In this document: positions 17,913-26,690 of the stretch, one piece after another
Layout: each line of letters opens with the position of its first letter
How positions within the stretch are numbered: position 1 is the first letter of the stretch
DNA from: Rhodoferax sp. U11-2br
Lineage (GTDB): Bacteria; Pseudomonadota; Gammaproteobacteria; Burkholderiales; Burkholderiaceae_C
Direction: 5' to 3'
Length of the DNA: 64,000 nt
Assembly (NCBI RefSeq): GCF_018619435.1
Contig: NZ_JAHFZF010000001.1
Coordinates: forward strand, 1-64,000
The notes under the pieces: model-generated
Seen by the model: the letters and a program-made list of their open reading frames with translations, nothing else
Told to the model about the DNA's origin: nothing
Database searches by the model: none
Position numbers and translations under genes: made by a program

Positions 17913-20612
17913 CTAGTCTGACAAGGGAAACACCTGAACGGCAAACACCACAGAAAAAGCGGCACCTGGCCCGGAACCGACGGTGAGCTGGCCACCGAGC
18001 TGGCGTGCCAGATCCGACACCAGTTGCAAACCCAGCGACAAGGCACGGCGTGCCTCAAAGTCCGGCGGCAATCCAACCCCGGTGTCCTGCACCGACAGAC
18101 ACCACAAGCCAACACCATCCGCAGGCTGCAGACTCACCGTGACCTGCCCGGTCTGACCACGCCCAAAACCGTGCTTCAGACAGTTGGACAGCAACTCATT
18201 GACCAGCAGACCACAAGGGGTGGCCTGGTCCATGCCCACATGCACTTCAGCCAACGCCAGCACCAGCCGGACATCACCAGCCACACCTGCCTGACTCCGA
18301 AACGCCTGAGTTGCCAGTTGCCGCAGGTAGGCACCCAGCTCAACCGAGGCAAAGGTGCCGGCACGGTACAGGCTCTCGTGCAACAAGGCCATGGTGTAGA
18401 TGCGGCCCTGCATGTCCTTGAGCACTGCCCGGGTGTTGGGTTCATCACTGCGACCAGCCTCCAAGCGCAGCAGGCTGGTGATGATTTGCAGGTTGTTCTT
18501 GACCCGGTGATGTACCTCGTGCAACAAGGCCACCTTGTCCCGGAGCGAAGTCTGCAATGCCAGATCCGCCTGTTTGCGCTGGGTGATGTTGTCCTTGATG
18601 GCCACGTAGTGGCTGGTCTGCCCCTGGGCATCGAGCACCGGGGCAATCACCGCATGTTCAATAAACAACTCGCCGCTTTTTGTGCGATTGTGAAGTTCAC
18701 CCTGCCACACACCGCCCCTGACAAGGGTGTCCCACAAGGCGACAAACACCTCGGGAGGGGTTTGGCCAGACTGCAGAATGCGCGGATTTTTACCAAGCAC
18801 TTCCTCCAGGCTGTACCCCGTCAGGTGGCTGAAGGTGGGGTTGACGTAAAGGATATTGGCGCTCAGATCGGTGATCACAATCGACACCGGCGCCTGCTCC
18901 ACCGAACGCGACAACTGACGCAGCCGTTCATCGGCCGCCTTGCGTTCGGTGATGTCGGTGATGAACCCATGCCACTGCACCGAGCCATCCGCCAGCCGCT
19001 CAGGCAAAGAGTTCCCAAACAACCAGCGCACCGTGCCGTCATCAAACCTGACACGGTATTCCTGCTGCCAAGGTGTCAGGTGCAAGGCTGATTGCTCAAT
19101 GGAGTCAAGGACTTGTTGCTGATCCGCAGGATGATGTTTGTCAAAAAGCACCGAAGCGTCGATCTGAGCTTCTTGTGCGCTCACCCTGTAGATGTCCGCG
19201 ATCGCATCGCTGACAAAAGGCACGGTGGAGCTGCCATCGGGTCGCTGAATAAACTGGTACACCATACCCGGCACACTGTTGGCCAGTTTTTGCAGACGCT
19301 GCAAAGCCTCGTCGCGGGCTGCACTTGCCCGACGCTGACCAGTGATGTCCAGAGCGATCCAGAGGGAGGTACCCTGTGTGTTGGCCAGCATGGAACCACT
19401 CAACTCAACCCATATGCGAGAGCCATCGCTTCGGACAAATTCGGTTTGCGTGCGATAGATCTTGCCATCCAACAGCATGCCATAGGCCTTGTCGCCAAAT
19501 GCTTGGTAGTCCTGCTCGCTGGCGTAATAACTACGCATGGTTGTTCCCGCCATCTCACCCGCCCCATAACCCAACATACGCTCAATGGCCGGATTGACCC
19601 ACACCAACACCCTGTTGTGTACCTTGGCAATACCCACCATCTCGTTGTCGAGCATGGCATTTTGTTCTGCCAATGCGCGCTCCAGGCTCAGCCGGGTTTG
19701 GTCCAGAACCTTCACCGACTGCCATAGGGAGCGGGTTTTGGCCCGAACCGTCTGGCGCAAGATCACATTCCAAGCTACCAGCAGCAGCGCAAACGCCCCC
19801 GCTACCAGCGCGGCATCGGTGGCGTAACGTGCATACGGTGAAACAAGCACATCAGCCACACTGGCCCCCAGCCACTTGCGATCAATCTGCTGCAACTCAG
19901 CCTCGCTGATGCGATCGAACCCGGCCTGGACCAGGGTCAGCAAAGCAGCATCACCCCGGTGAACAGCCCAGTGCAACGCACCCTCTGCGATCGGTTGTGA
20001 AAAAACAAAACTGTCAGCCAGATTCCGATGGTTCAACAGATACGCCGCAGAGGGCATGTCCATACAAAAGACCCGCACCTCGCCGACCTCGGCCGCAGTG
20101 ATCACATCCGAATAGCTGGGAAACCGTTTGACCGAGTCCACCCCCTTGGACTGCAGCAGGTCGATGCAGGCATCACCATCCATAGCCCCCACCGTGAATC
20201 CGCGCGCCGAGTTGACGTCCACCAAACCACTGACGCTGTGGTGAAAAAACAAGCCCACTTTGACACGTGCATAAGGCTGGCCAAAGTCATACAGCTGCTG
20301 CCGCTCAGCTGTTTTGAACGGTGTGTCGATCACATCGGCCAAGTCGGCCTGCATGATGCGCTGGGCCTGCGCCCAGTGCTGGGCCTGGAGATTCACAAAG
20401 ACGCCGGTGCGCTCCTGCCACAACGCCCAGCGGTCTTTCAGTATGCCCTGAAGCTCGCCCTTGGCATCACGAAAGAGGTAGGGAGGATAGTCGTCATTGG
20501 CGACCACAGTGATCGACTCAGGGGCCAGCATGGGCACCGTCTGGGTCTGGGCCTGGGCCAACCCCAAGCAAGCACACATCAAGCCCAGCAGGAGATACCT
20601 CAGATCACTCAT
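17913..20612 (-). CDS. Sensor histidine kinase: periplasmic SBP-type sensor, PAS domains, HisKA_2
   Basis: An 899-residue kinase. A signal peptide (residues 1-22) leads into a periplasmic domain like bacterial solute-binding protein family 3 (ITVVANDDYPPYLF, then IDTPFKTAERQQLYDF), ending near 265. A transmembrane helix lies about 275-295. Three PAS regions follow, one containing ILYVNPTFSHLTGYS. The kinase core is HisKA_2 type with the phosphorylated His in LHEVHHRVKNNLQ and an ATPase domain with LLVNELLSNCLKHGF. No receiver is attached, so the partner is probably one of the receiver proteins encoded just upstream. A dispersed repeat fills the space before the ATG and there is no clear ribosome site. 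Confidence 0.92.
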   Translation of the reverse strand: MSDLRYLLLGLMCACLGLAQAQTQTVPMLAPESITVVANDDYPPYLFRDAKGELQGILKDRWALWQERTGVFVNLQAQHWAQAQRIMQADLADVIDTPFKTAERQQLYDFGQPYARVKVGLFFHHSVSGLVDVNSARGFTVGAMDGDACIDLLQSKGVDSVKRFPSYSDVITAAEVGEVRVFCMDMPSAAYLLNHRNLADSFVFSQPIAEGALHWAVHRGDAALLTLVQAGFDRISEAELQQIDRKWLGASVADVLVSPYARYATDAALVAGAFALLLVAWNVILRQTVRAKTRSLWQSVKVLDQTRLSLERALAEQNAMLDNEMVGIAKVHNRVLVWVNPAIERMLGYGAGEMAGTTMRSYYASEQDYQAFGDKAYGMLLDGKIYRTQTEFVRSDGSRIWVELSGSMLANTQGTSLWIALDITGQRRASAARDEALQRLQKLANSVPGMVYQFIQRPDGSSTVPFVSDAIADIYRVSAQEAQIDASVLFDKHHPADQQQVLDSIEQSALHLTPWQQEYRVRFDDGTVRWLFGNSLPERLADGSVQWHGFITDITERKAADERLRQLSRSVEQAPVSIVITDLSANILYVNPTFSHLTGYSLEEVLGKNPRILQSGQTPPEVFVALWDTLVRGGVWQGELHNRTKSGELFIEHAVIAPVLDAQGQTSHYVAIKDNITQRKQADLALQTSLRDKVALLHEVHHRVKNNLQIITSLLRLEAGRSDEPNTRAVLKDMQGRIYTMALLHESLYRAGTFASVELGAYLRQLATQAFRSQAGVAGDVRLVLALAEVHVGMDQATPCGLLVNELLSNCLKHGFGRGQTGQVTVSLQPADGVGLWCLSVQDTGVGLPPDFEARRALSLGLQLVSDLARQLGGQLTVGSGPGAAFSVVFAVQVFPLSD

Positions 20613-20654
20613 TAAAAAATAGCTATCAGCCCTTATTCCAAAAGGGCTGGATGC
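20613..20654. repeat. Dispersed palindromic repeat copy between two signalling genes
   Basis: Reads AAAAAATAGCTATC, then the palindrome AGCCCTTATTCCAAAAGGGCT (20628-20648), then GGATGC. This is the cleanest copy of the family. The stop codon of the GGDEF-EAL gene (TAA, 20633-20635 on the minus strand) and its last codons lie inside the repeat, and the kinase ATG begins directly at its edge. Confidence 0.85.
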
Positions 20655-22786
20655 TCATCTCTCATAGGATTGTCAAAAGACAGCAGTGCCTCGGGCGGCA
20701 GCGGCCGACCAAACAGATATCCCTGGAACGCGTCACAGCCGATCCCTGCCAGGAAATCACGCTGCCCCTGTGTCTCCACCCCCTCGGCGATCACCTGCAT
20801 GCCCAGATTGTGGCCCAACGCCACGATGGTCTGACAGATCACCGCGTCGTCCGGATCGGCCAGCAGATCACGCACAAACGACTGGTCGATCTTGAGCTGG
20901 TTCATCGGCAGGCGTTTCAAGTGGGTGAGTGAGGAGTAACCGGTGCCGAAATCGTCCAAGGAGAAGCTCACTCCCAAGTTCTGGATGCGGCGCATTTTGT
21001 CGATCACCTCTGGCAGGTCGTCAATCAGCATGCTCTCTGTGAGTTCCAGCTTGAGCTGGCAGGCATTGATGCCGTTGCGTGCCACCGCCTGCGCCACGGT
21101 GTGAACAAAATCATCCTGCGCAAACTGCAGGGCACTGACATTCACCGCCATCGTCCAGTTGGCAGTGTGCGGCTGCGTGGCCCACAGGCTGAGTTGCTGG
21201 CAGGCCGCATCCAGCACCCAATGGCCCAGCGGCAGGATCAGCCCGGTGTCCTCCGCCACCTCAATGAACTGACCGGGCATCATCAACCCACAGACCGGAT
21301 GTTGCCAGCGCACCAGCGCCTCCACACCCCGAGGGCTGCCGTGTGCATCTACCTGCAGCTGGTAGTGCAGCACAAATTCCTGCTGGTCCAGACCACGCTG
21401 TATGTCTTTTTCCAGCGCCATGCGCGCCACCGCCAAGGCCTGCATGTCCGGGTCAAAAAAGCGCACGGTTTTGCGTCCGGCCGATTTGGCCTGGTACATG
21501 GCGGCATCGGCCATCTTCACCAGGCCATCAAAACCACCTGCATTTTTGTCAAACATCACAATGCCCAGGCTGGCCGAGCTGAGGTAAGGGCGCCCCGCCA
21601 ACTCATAGGGCTGGTTCAGCGCGTGCAGGATCTTTTGCGCCACTGCCTCGGCATGGATGGCGGCGGGCTGGGCACTCACGCCCAAGGCTTCGAGCATGAC
21701 CATGAACTCGTCCCCCCCGAGGTGCGCCACGGTATCTTCCTCGCGCACACAGGCCAAAAGCCGCCCACCCGTCTGGCGCAGCAGTTCGTCGCCAAAGGCC
21801 GGCCCCAGCGTGTCGTTGATGCGCCGGAAATGGTCCAGATCGAGCAGGATCAGGGCGCCACGTTGCCCGGAACGGGTGGACGAGACAATGGCCTGCTGCA
21901 GACGGTCCAGCAGGCACCTGCGGTTGGGCAGGCCTGTGAGTTCGTCAAAAAAAACCAGGTTCTCGATGGTCTGTTCCGCCTCACGGCGCATGCTGATATC
22001 CGACAAGATCACGATGTAAGACAGCTGTGCTGCCACCAAAATGCGCGACACCGTGACCTGCAGCGGGAAAGTGCGGCCATCCTTGCGCAGGCCCTCAACC
22101 TCGCGCTCATGGCAGATCACCCGGTTGACCAGCTCCGAAGCATCCTGCTGCATGAACCGGCTGTGGCCGTCACGCCAACTCTCGGGGATCAGCATGGCCA
22201 GGTTCTGGCCCACCATCTCTTCGATCGTGTAACCAAAAATCTCGCAAGCCCCCCGGTTGCAGGACGCGACCACCCCCTGTGAACTGACGGTCAACACCCC
22301 GCTGGCCAGATTGTCCAGAATGACCCGGTTACGCAGCGCCATGTCTTTTTCGCGCAGATCCATCTGGTGTTTGTAGAGCGCCATTTGCAGCACGGTGTGC
22401 AATTCGCGCTCGGTAAACGGCTTCAGGATGTAGCCGTAGGGCTCGGCCAACATGGCCCTCTCCAGGATGTCGTCAGCAGCGAATGCACTCAGAAACACCA
22501 CTGGCAGGGCATGCTTGGCACGGATGGTTTGGGCAGCGGTGATGCCATCCATCCCGGCACCCAGGCCGATGTCCATCAACACCAGGTCCGGCTGCAACTG
22601 CTGGGTCAGTTGCAGGCTTTCCAGCCCGGTAGAGGCCTCCCCCACCACCTGATAACCCAAGATCTCCAGCTGCTGGCGAATATCACGCCGGATGATGGCC
22701 TCGTCTTCAACAATCAGGAGGCGCACTGGGCCTGTCCGACGTGCGGACAAGCCAGGCGGTCGGGCAAAGTCAGACGATGTGAGCAT
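20633..22786 (-). CDS. Receiver-PAS-GGDEF-EAL protein (c-di-GMP turnover)
   Basis: A protein of about 717 residues with four domains: a receiver (LLIVEDEAIIRRD; acceptor in LVLMDIGLGAGMDGI), a PAS domain (about 165-275), GGDEF with intact LGGDEF and an upstream inhibitory I-site REED five residues before it, and EAL with GVEALVRW and the DDFGTGYSS segment. Both active-site signatures look intact, so it could make or degrade c-di-GMP. Its receiver closely resembles that of the kinase at 23630-24715. The start at 22786 is a choice; the frame extends to 22885 and no strong ribosome site marks either. The last codons and stop come from the dispersed repeat. Confidence 0.92.
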   Translation of the reverse strand: MLTSSDFARPPGLSARRTGPVRLLIVEDEAIIRRDIRQQLEILGYQVVGEASTGLESLQLTQQLQPDLVLMDIGLGAGMDGITAAQTIRAKHALPVVFLSAFAADDILERAMLAEPYGYILKPFTERELHTVLQMALYKHQMDLREKDMALRNRVILDNLASGVLTVSSQGVVASCNRGACEIFGYTIEEMVGQNLAMLIPESWRDGHSRFMQQDASELVNRVICHEREVEGLRKDGRTFPLQVTVSRILVAAQLSYIVILSDISMRREAEQTIENLVFFDELTGLPNRRCLLDRLQQAIVSSTRSGQRGALILLDLDHFRRINDTLGPAFGDELLRQTGGRLLACVREEDTVAHLGGDEFMVMLEALGVSAQPAAIHAEAVAQKILHALNQPYELAGRPYLSSASLGIVMFDKNAGGFDGLVKMADAAMYQAKSAGRKTVRFFDPDMQALAVARMALEKDIQRGLDQQEFVLHYQLQVDAHGSPRGVEALVRWQHPVCGLMMPGQFIEVAEDTGLILPLGHWVLDAACQQLSLWATQPHTANWTMAVNVSALQFAQDDFVHTVAQAVARNGINACQLKLELTESMLIDDLPEVIDKMRRIQNLGVSFSLDDFGTGYSSLTHLKRLPMNQLKIDQSFVRDLLADPDDAVICQTIVALGHNLGMQVIAEGVETQGQRDFLAGIGCDAFQGYLFGRPLPPEALLSFDNPMRDEHPALLE

Positions 22787-22931
22787 ACCCAACGATACCT
22801 GCAAGACCCCAGCCGTGGCATCCGGCAAACACCTGAGTCTGCCCGGTGAAACACCTGACACCCCCGTACGAATCTGCCCCAACAAGTGGTCTCAAACCAA
22901 CATCCGGGTGGCTACAGATTCGCCAATCATT

Positions 22932-22980
22932 CCAAAAAACATAGCTACAAGCCCTTTATACATAAGGGCTAGAGTCCTAT
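22932..22980. repeat. Dispersed palindromic repeat copy upstream of the GGDEF-EAL gene
   Basis: Reads CCAAAAAACATAGCTAC, then AAGCCCTTTATACATAAGGGCTA and GAGTCC. It lies in the 199-bp gap between the NarL-type regulator (minus strand) and the GGDEF-EAL gene and is the same family as the copy at 20613-20654. The rest of that gap shows no gene. Confidence 0.85.
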
Positions 22981-22985
22981 TTCCT

Positions 22986-23633
22986 TCAGATGGTGAGCAA
23001 GCCCAGCTTGAGCGCGTAACGCACCAGACCAGTGACCTCGTGCACGTCGAGCTGGCGCATCAGGCCGGTGCGGTGGGTCTCAACCGTCTTGATCGACAGG
23101 TCCAGCCGACGCGCAATCTCCTTGGTACTCATGCCCTCGGCGATCAGTTGCAGCACCTCACGCTGGCGTGGCGACAACTGCTCACTGGGCTGGTCGTCTT
23201 CGCGCAGGCGGTGGACATAGTCAGCCAGCACCCCTTTGGAGACCGCCGGACTCAGGTAGGTCTCGCCACGCAAGACAGCGGTCACAGCCAACTCCAGCTC
23301 CATCGGCGCAGAGTCTTTGAGCAGATAGGCCACCGCACCGTGGCGCAAGGCGCGGCGCACATATTCCTCACTCTGGTGCATCGACAAAATCATCACCCGG
23401 ATGTCAGGCATGGACTTGACCAGGCGCGCCGTGGCTTCCAGACCATTGAGGCCGGGCATGGCAATGTCCATCAGCACCAGATGGGGCTTGAGTTCCTCAG
23501 CCAGCGCCAACAGCGCCAGACCATCTCCGGCCTCGCCCACCACGGTGATGCCGGGTATGGTTTCGAGCAACTTGCCCAGGCCCGCCCGCACCAGGGCGTG
23601 GTCATCGGCCAACAGGACGCGGGTGCCGCTCAC
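22986..23633 (-). CDS. NarL/FixJ-family response regulator
   Basis: A 215-residue transcriptional regulator: N-terminal receiver (VLLADDHALVR; acceptor in LVLMDIAMPGLNGLE) and C-terminal LuxR-type helix-turn-helix (LSPRQREVLQLIAEGMSTKE, then LDLSIKTVETHR). The start is taken as the GTG at 23633, which overlaps the stop of the upstream kinase as GTGA and is preceded by GGAGGAG; the longer frame to 23663 overlaps the kinase and lacks this. The coupling to a HisKA_3 kinase makes a cognate NarX/NarL-like pair very likely. Target genes are not evident. Confidence 0.94.
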   Translation of the reverse strand: MSGTRVLLADDHALVRAGLGKLLETIPGITVVGEAGDGLALLALAEELKPHLVLMDIAMPGLNGLEATARLVKSMPDIRVMILSMHQSEEYVRRALRHGAVAYLLKDSAPMELELAVTAVLRGETYLSPAVSKGVLADYVHRLREDDQPSEQLSPRQREVLQLIAEGMSTKEIARRLDLSIKTVETHRTGLMRQLDVHEVTGLVRYALKLGLLTI

Positions 23634-24715
23634 AAACGCTCCTCCTGACAGCGCCAGGGGCAACGCAGCTCGACCGTACTGCCCTGCCCGGGCCAGGAAC
23701 GGATCTCCAATTGCCCCCCCACCAGAGTTGCACGCTCCTGCATACCCAGTACCCCCAGACTGGCGCCATTGGTGGCCCGTTCATGCATGGCCACGGTGTC
23801 AAAGCCTAGTCCGTCGTCGGTCACGGTCAGCAACATGTCACCTGCCTGGTGGCACAGGTTGATCTGCACCTTGCTGGCCTGCGCATGGCGGGTGATGTTG
23901 GTCAAGGCCTCCTGAACAATACGAAAACAGGCGGTCTCGATCGCGGGCGCCAAGCGCTCCAACGCGCGCTCATGGTGAAACTGGACCTCAAAGCCGCTGC
24001 GGCTGGCACTTTGCTCAGCCATCCATTTCAAAGCGGGTGCCAGCCCCAGGTCATCGAGCATCGACGGTCGCAGACCGGTCGCCAACGAGCGCACCTGTTG
24101 CAGCGCGTCTTCCACAATACGGATGTTCTCCTGGTACAGATCGGGCGGGGCCTGGTCCTTGAAGCGCTCACCGAGCTGCAGGTTGATCTTGATGGCGGTG
24201 AGTGACTGGCCCAGCTCGTCGTGCAACTCCATGGCCACACGCCGGCGCTCCTGCTCCTGGGCCTCCAGCACCCGGTGTGACAGGGCTTGCAGCTGTCGGG
24301 TGGTGGTCAGCAACCGGGTTTCAGCCTGGTGTTTGTACAGCGCCATGGCCAGCACCGTGCTGAGCTCACGCTCGGAAAACGGCTTGAGGATGTAGCCAAA
24401 CGGCTCGGTCAGTTTGGCCCGCTCCAGAATATCGTCGGCGGCGTAGGCGGTCAGAAAAACCACGGGAATGGCAAAGGCTTCGCGCAGTGCGCGCGCTGTG
24501 GTGATGCCATCCATCTCTCCGGCCAGCTGAATGTCCATCAACACCAGGTCGGGGCGCCACCTATCGGCCAGCGTGATCGCCTCTTCACCGAGCGCGGTCG
24601 AGCCCACCACCGCATACCCCATGGCCTGTACCTGCAGGCTGATGTCACGCGCCACAATGGCCTCGTCTTCCACAATCAGGATCTTGGACGGCTTTTTGGG
24701 TGACGGGTCGTTCAT
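23630..24715 (-). CDS. Cytoplasmic receiver-histidine kinase (NarX/DegS-like HisKA_3)
   Basis: A 361-residue soluble protein with an N-terminal receiver (ILIVEDEAIVARD; acceptor in LVLMDIQLAGEMDG) fused to a HisKA_3 kinase core (EQERRRVAMELHDELGQSL, His in MELHDELG) and an ATPase domain (NITRHAQASKV and DDGLGFD). No sensory or membrane segment is seen, so its input is probably a phosphate signal on the receiver from another kinase. It would then phosphorylate the NarL-type regulator encoded by the next gene, whose GTG start overlaps its stop. The receiver is close kin to that of the GGDEF-EAL protein. Confidence 0.92.
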   Translation of the reverse strand: MNDPSPKKPSKILIVEDEAIVARDISLQVQAMGYAVVGSTALGEEAITLADRWRPDLVLMDIQLAGEMDGITTARALREAFAIPVVFLTAYAADDILERAKLTEPFGYILKPFSERELSTVLAMALYKHQAETRLLTTTRQLQALSHRVLEAQEQERRRVAMELHDELGQSLTAIKINLQLGERFKDQAPPDLYQENIRIVEDALQQVRSLATGLRPSMLDDLGLAPALKWMAEQSASRSGFEVQFHHERALERLAPAIETACFRIVQEALTNITRHAQASKVQINLCHQAGDMLLTVTDDGLGFDTVAMHERATNGASLGVLGMQERATLVGGQLEIRSWPGQGSTVELRCPWRCQEERL

Positions 24716-24733
24716 GGATGAGGGGTGTGATTC

Positions 24734-26323
24734 TTAGTTTTTGCGCGCAGGTGGCTTTTTGTCGGACACAGACTTGGCTATTTTGGCCGATTTGTTTGAC
24801 TTTTGAACAAACTGTTGCTCTGCGGCACGTTGTGGATGTGCAGGATGCTGTAACGCCGCTTCCAGGCGCTGGCACAAGGTGCGCAGAATTTTGATGCGGG
24901 CGTAATTTTTGTCATTGGCCTCGACCAGCGTCCAGGGCGATTCGCCTGTGCTGGTGCGCTCGACCATGTCACAGATGGCTTGCTGGTAATCGTGCCATTT
25001 TTCGCGGTTGCGCCAGTCTTCCTGGGTGATCTTGAAACGTTTGAAGGCGACCTTTTCACGCTCCTTGAAGCGCTTGAGCTGCTCCGCCTGGCTGATCTGC
25101 AACCAGAACTTCACCACGATCACACCGGCGTCGATCAGCTCATGCTCAAAGTCGTTGATCTCACCGTAGGCACGCAGCCAGTCGGCCTCACTGCAAAACC
25201 CCTCGACACGCTCCACCAGCACCCGGCCATACCAGGTGCGGTCAAAAATGGCCACTTGGCCCTGGCGCGGCAGGTTGCGCCAGAAGCGCCACAGGTGCGG
25301 CTGTGCCTTTTCTTCGTCGCTAGGTGCCGCCACCGGTGTCACCTGGTACTGGCGCGCGTCCATCGCCGCCGCAATACGACGGATCGCCCCGCCCTTGCCT
25401 GCAGCGTCAGCCCCTTCAAAGGCACACACCAGAGAACGGTTCTTGAAACGCGCATCACGCAGCAGTTCCGACAACTTGCCCTGCCAGCGCGCCAACTCGT
25501 CTTTGTAGGGCTTGTCAGCCAGAGCCAGGCTGAGGTCCAACTCGGACAGGACAGTGCGGCCATCCAGGTCAATACGGACCATCGGCGCCACCGTGGCACG
25601 GGGCGGTTCGGTCTCAACCAGCTTTTTCTGGATGGCAGCCAGCAGCACCTGGCCCACCGTCATGGAGCGATACCGATCATCTGTACCCTCCACCACCACC
25701 CAGGGCGCCGCTGCCGTGTTGGTGACACGCAGCAGATGGCCCGCCACCTCCTGCAGCTGGTCATAGGTTTTCAGGCGGTCCCAGTTCCACTGGGTGACAC
25801 GCCACGCAGTACGAGGATCACTTGACAAGGCTTTAAGCCGCTTTTTTTGCCCCTCTTTGGTCAGGTGGAACCAGAACTTGAGCACCAGCGCGCCCTCGTT
25901 GACCAGCATTTCCTCAAAGCGGTTGATCTGCTCAGCGCGCGCATCAAGCTCCTTGATAGAAATCTCACCCTGGATGCGCTCCCGGATCGGATCCGAGTAC
26001 CAGGAGCCGGCAAAGATGCCAATCCGCCCTTTGGGTGGCAGGCTGCGCCAGTAACGCCACATGGGCGGGCGTTCACGCTCCTCATCACTGGGTTCCGAGA
26101 ACGCGAGGGTGGAAATGAATCGCGGGTCCATCCACTCGTAGAGCACATTGATGGTTTCGCCCTTGCCCGCACCATCCTGGCCGCTGATGAGCACAACGAC
26201 AGGTGTCTTGCGCTTCTCAAACAGATTGACCTGCGCGTCCAGCAAGGCAGCACGCAAACCCGGCACGGCAGCGCGGTAATCAGACTTTGACAGCTGGTGA
26301 CCGATTTCGGCAAATTCAAACAT
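24734..26323 (-). CDS. pap: Polyphosphate:AMP phosphotransferase (double PPK2 domain)
   Basis: A 529-residue protein with two tandem PPK2 domains. The N-terminal unit has the Walker A motif GQDGAGKGE (residues 48-56) and the lid segment PSDEERERPPMWRYWR; the C-terminal unit has EGADAAGKGG (about 305), PSDEEKAQPHLWRFWR and FDRTWYGRVLVERVEG. In known tandem class II PPK2 enzymes the C-terminal unit transfers phosphate from polyphosphate to AMP, giving ADP. The N-terminal unit here lacks the full DRxWY lid (it has GSWYSD), consistent with that division. A Lys/Ala-rich tail ends the protein. It stands alone, divergent from the haem-motif chemoreceptor gene. Confidence 0.93.
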   Translation of the reverse strand: MFEFAEIGHQLSKSDYRAAVPGLRAALLDAQVNLFEKRKTPVVVLISGQDGAGKGETINVLYEWMDPRFISTLAFSEPSDEERERPPMWRYWRSLPPKGRIGIFAGSWYSDPIRERIQGEISIKELDARAEQINRFEEMLVNEGALVLKFWFHLTKEGQKKRLKALSSDPRTAWRVTQWNWDRLKTYDQLQEVAGHLLRVTNTAAAPWVVVEGTDDRYRSMTVGQVLLAAIQKKLVETEPPRATVAPMVRIDLDGRTVLSELDLSLALADKPYKDELARWQGKLSELLRDARFKNRSLVCAFEGADAAGKGGAIRRIAAAMDARQYQVTPVAAPSDEEKAQPHLWRFWRNLPRQGQVAIFDRTWYGRVLVERVEGFCSEADWLRAYGEINDFEHELIDAGVIVVKFWLQISQAEQLKRFKEREKVAFKRFKITQEDWRNREKWHDYQQAICDMVERTSTGESPWTLVEANDKNYARIKILRTLCQRLEAALQHPAHPQRAAEQQFVQKSNKSAKIAKSVSDKKPPARKN

Positions 26324-26690
26324 GTGAAACTTTCAAAAAAGGTGTGTGGCCCGTTGCAGCGCGCTGGCGCCATCAGGCCAAACCTGTCAAAGAAACCAGG
26401 CCGGTCCACCCAAGCCCTTGGGCACAGCTGGCGGCCAAGTGGTCGTTGCCCGGCACGCACTCGACCAACGGCCGCCCGGTCTAGCTTGATCACTGCGGTC
26501 CATTCTAGGTTGGGCCAGGAGACGCCAAGCAGCCTCAGCAGGTGGTTGCAGAGTGGTTTCAGACAGGGACAACACCAATTGACGCGTAACTAAAATCTTG
26601 ACTCACATCAATATATGACCTGCAAATACCCCCCCATGTTTGGGCATTCAGGGGTATATTGCCAAGGATAAAAAGTACCCAGGAGACACT
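26324..26690. other. Intergenic region between pap and the haem-motif MCP gene
   Basis: This 367-bp divergent promoter region has no plausible gene. Its right half is A/T-richer than the surroundings and holds an FNR-like box (26598-26611) and a 7-bp inverted repeat ATACCCC (26626-26632) / GGGGTAT (26651-26657). The left half shows nothing recognisable. Confidence 0.6.
26598..26611 (+). promoter_or_regulatory. FNR/Anr-like box upstream of the haem-motif MCP gene
   Basis: TTGAC-TCAC-ATCAA matches the consensus TTGAT-N4-ATCAA at 9 of 10 defined positions. Its centre (26604.5) would be at -41.5 for a transcript starting near 26646, which is the class II activator position, but no good -10 element was found to confirm this. 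It lies 80 bp before the GTG start of the chemoreceptor gene. Confidence 0.5.
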
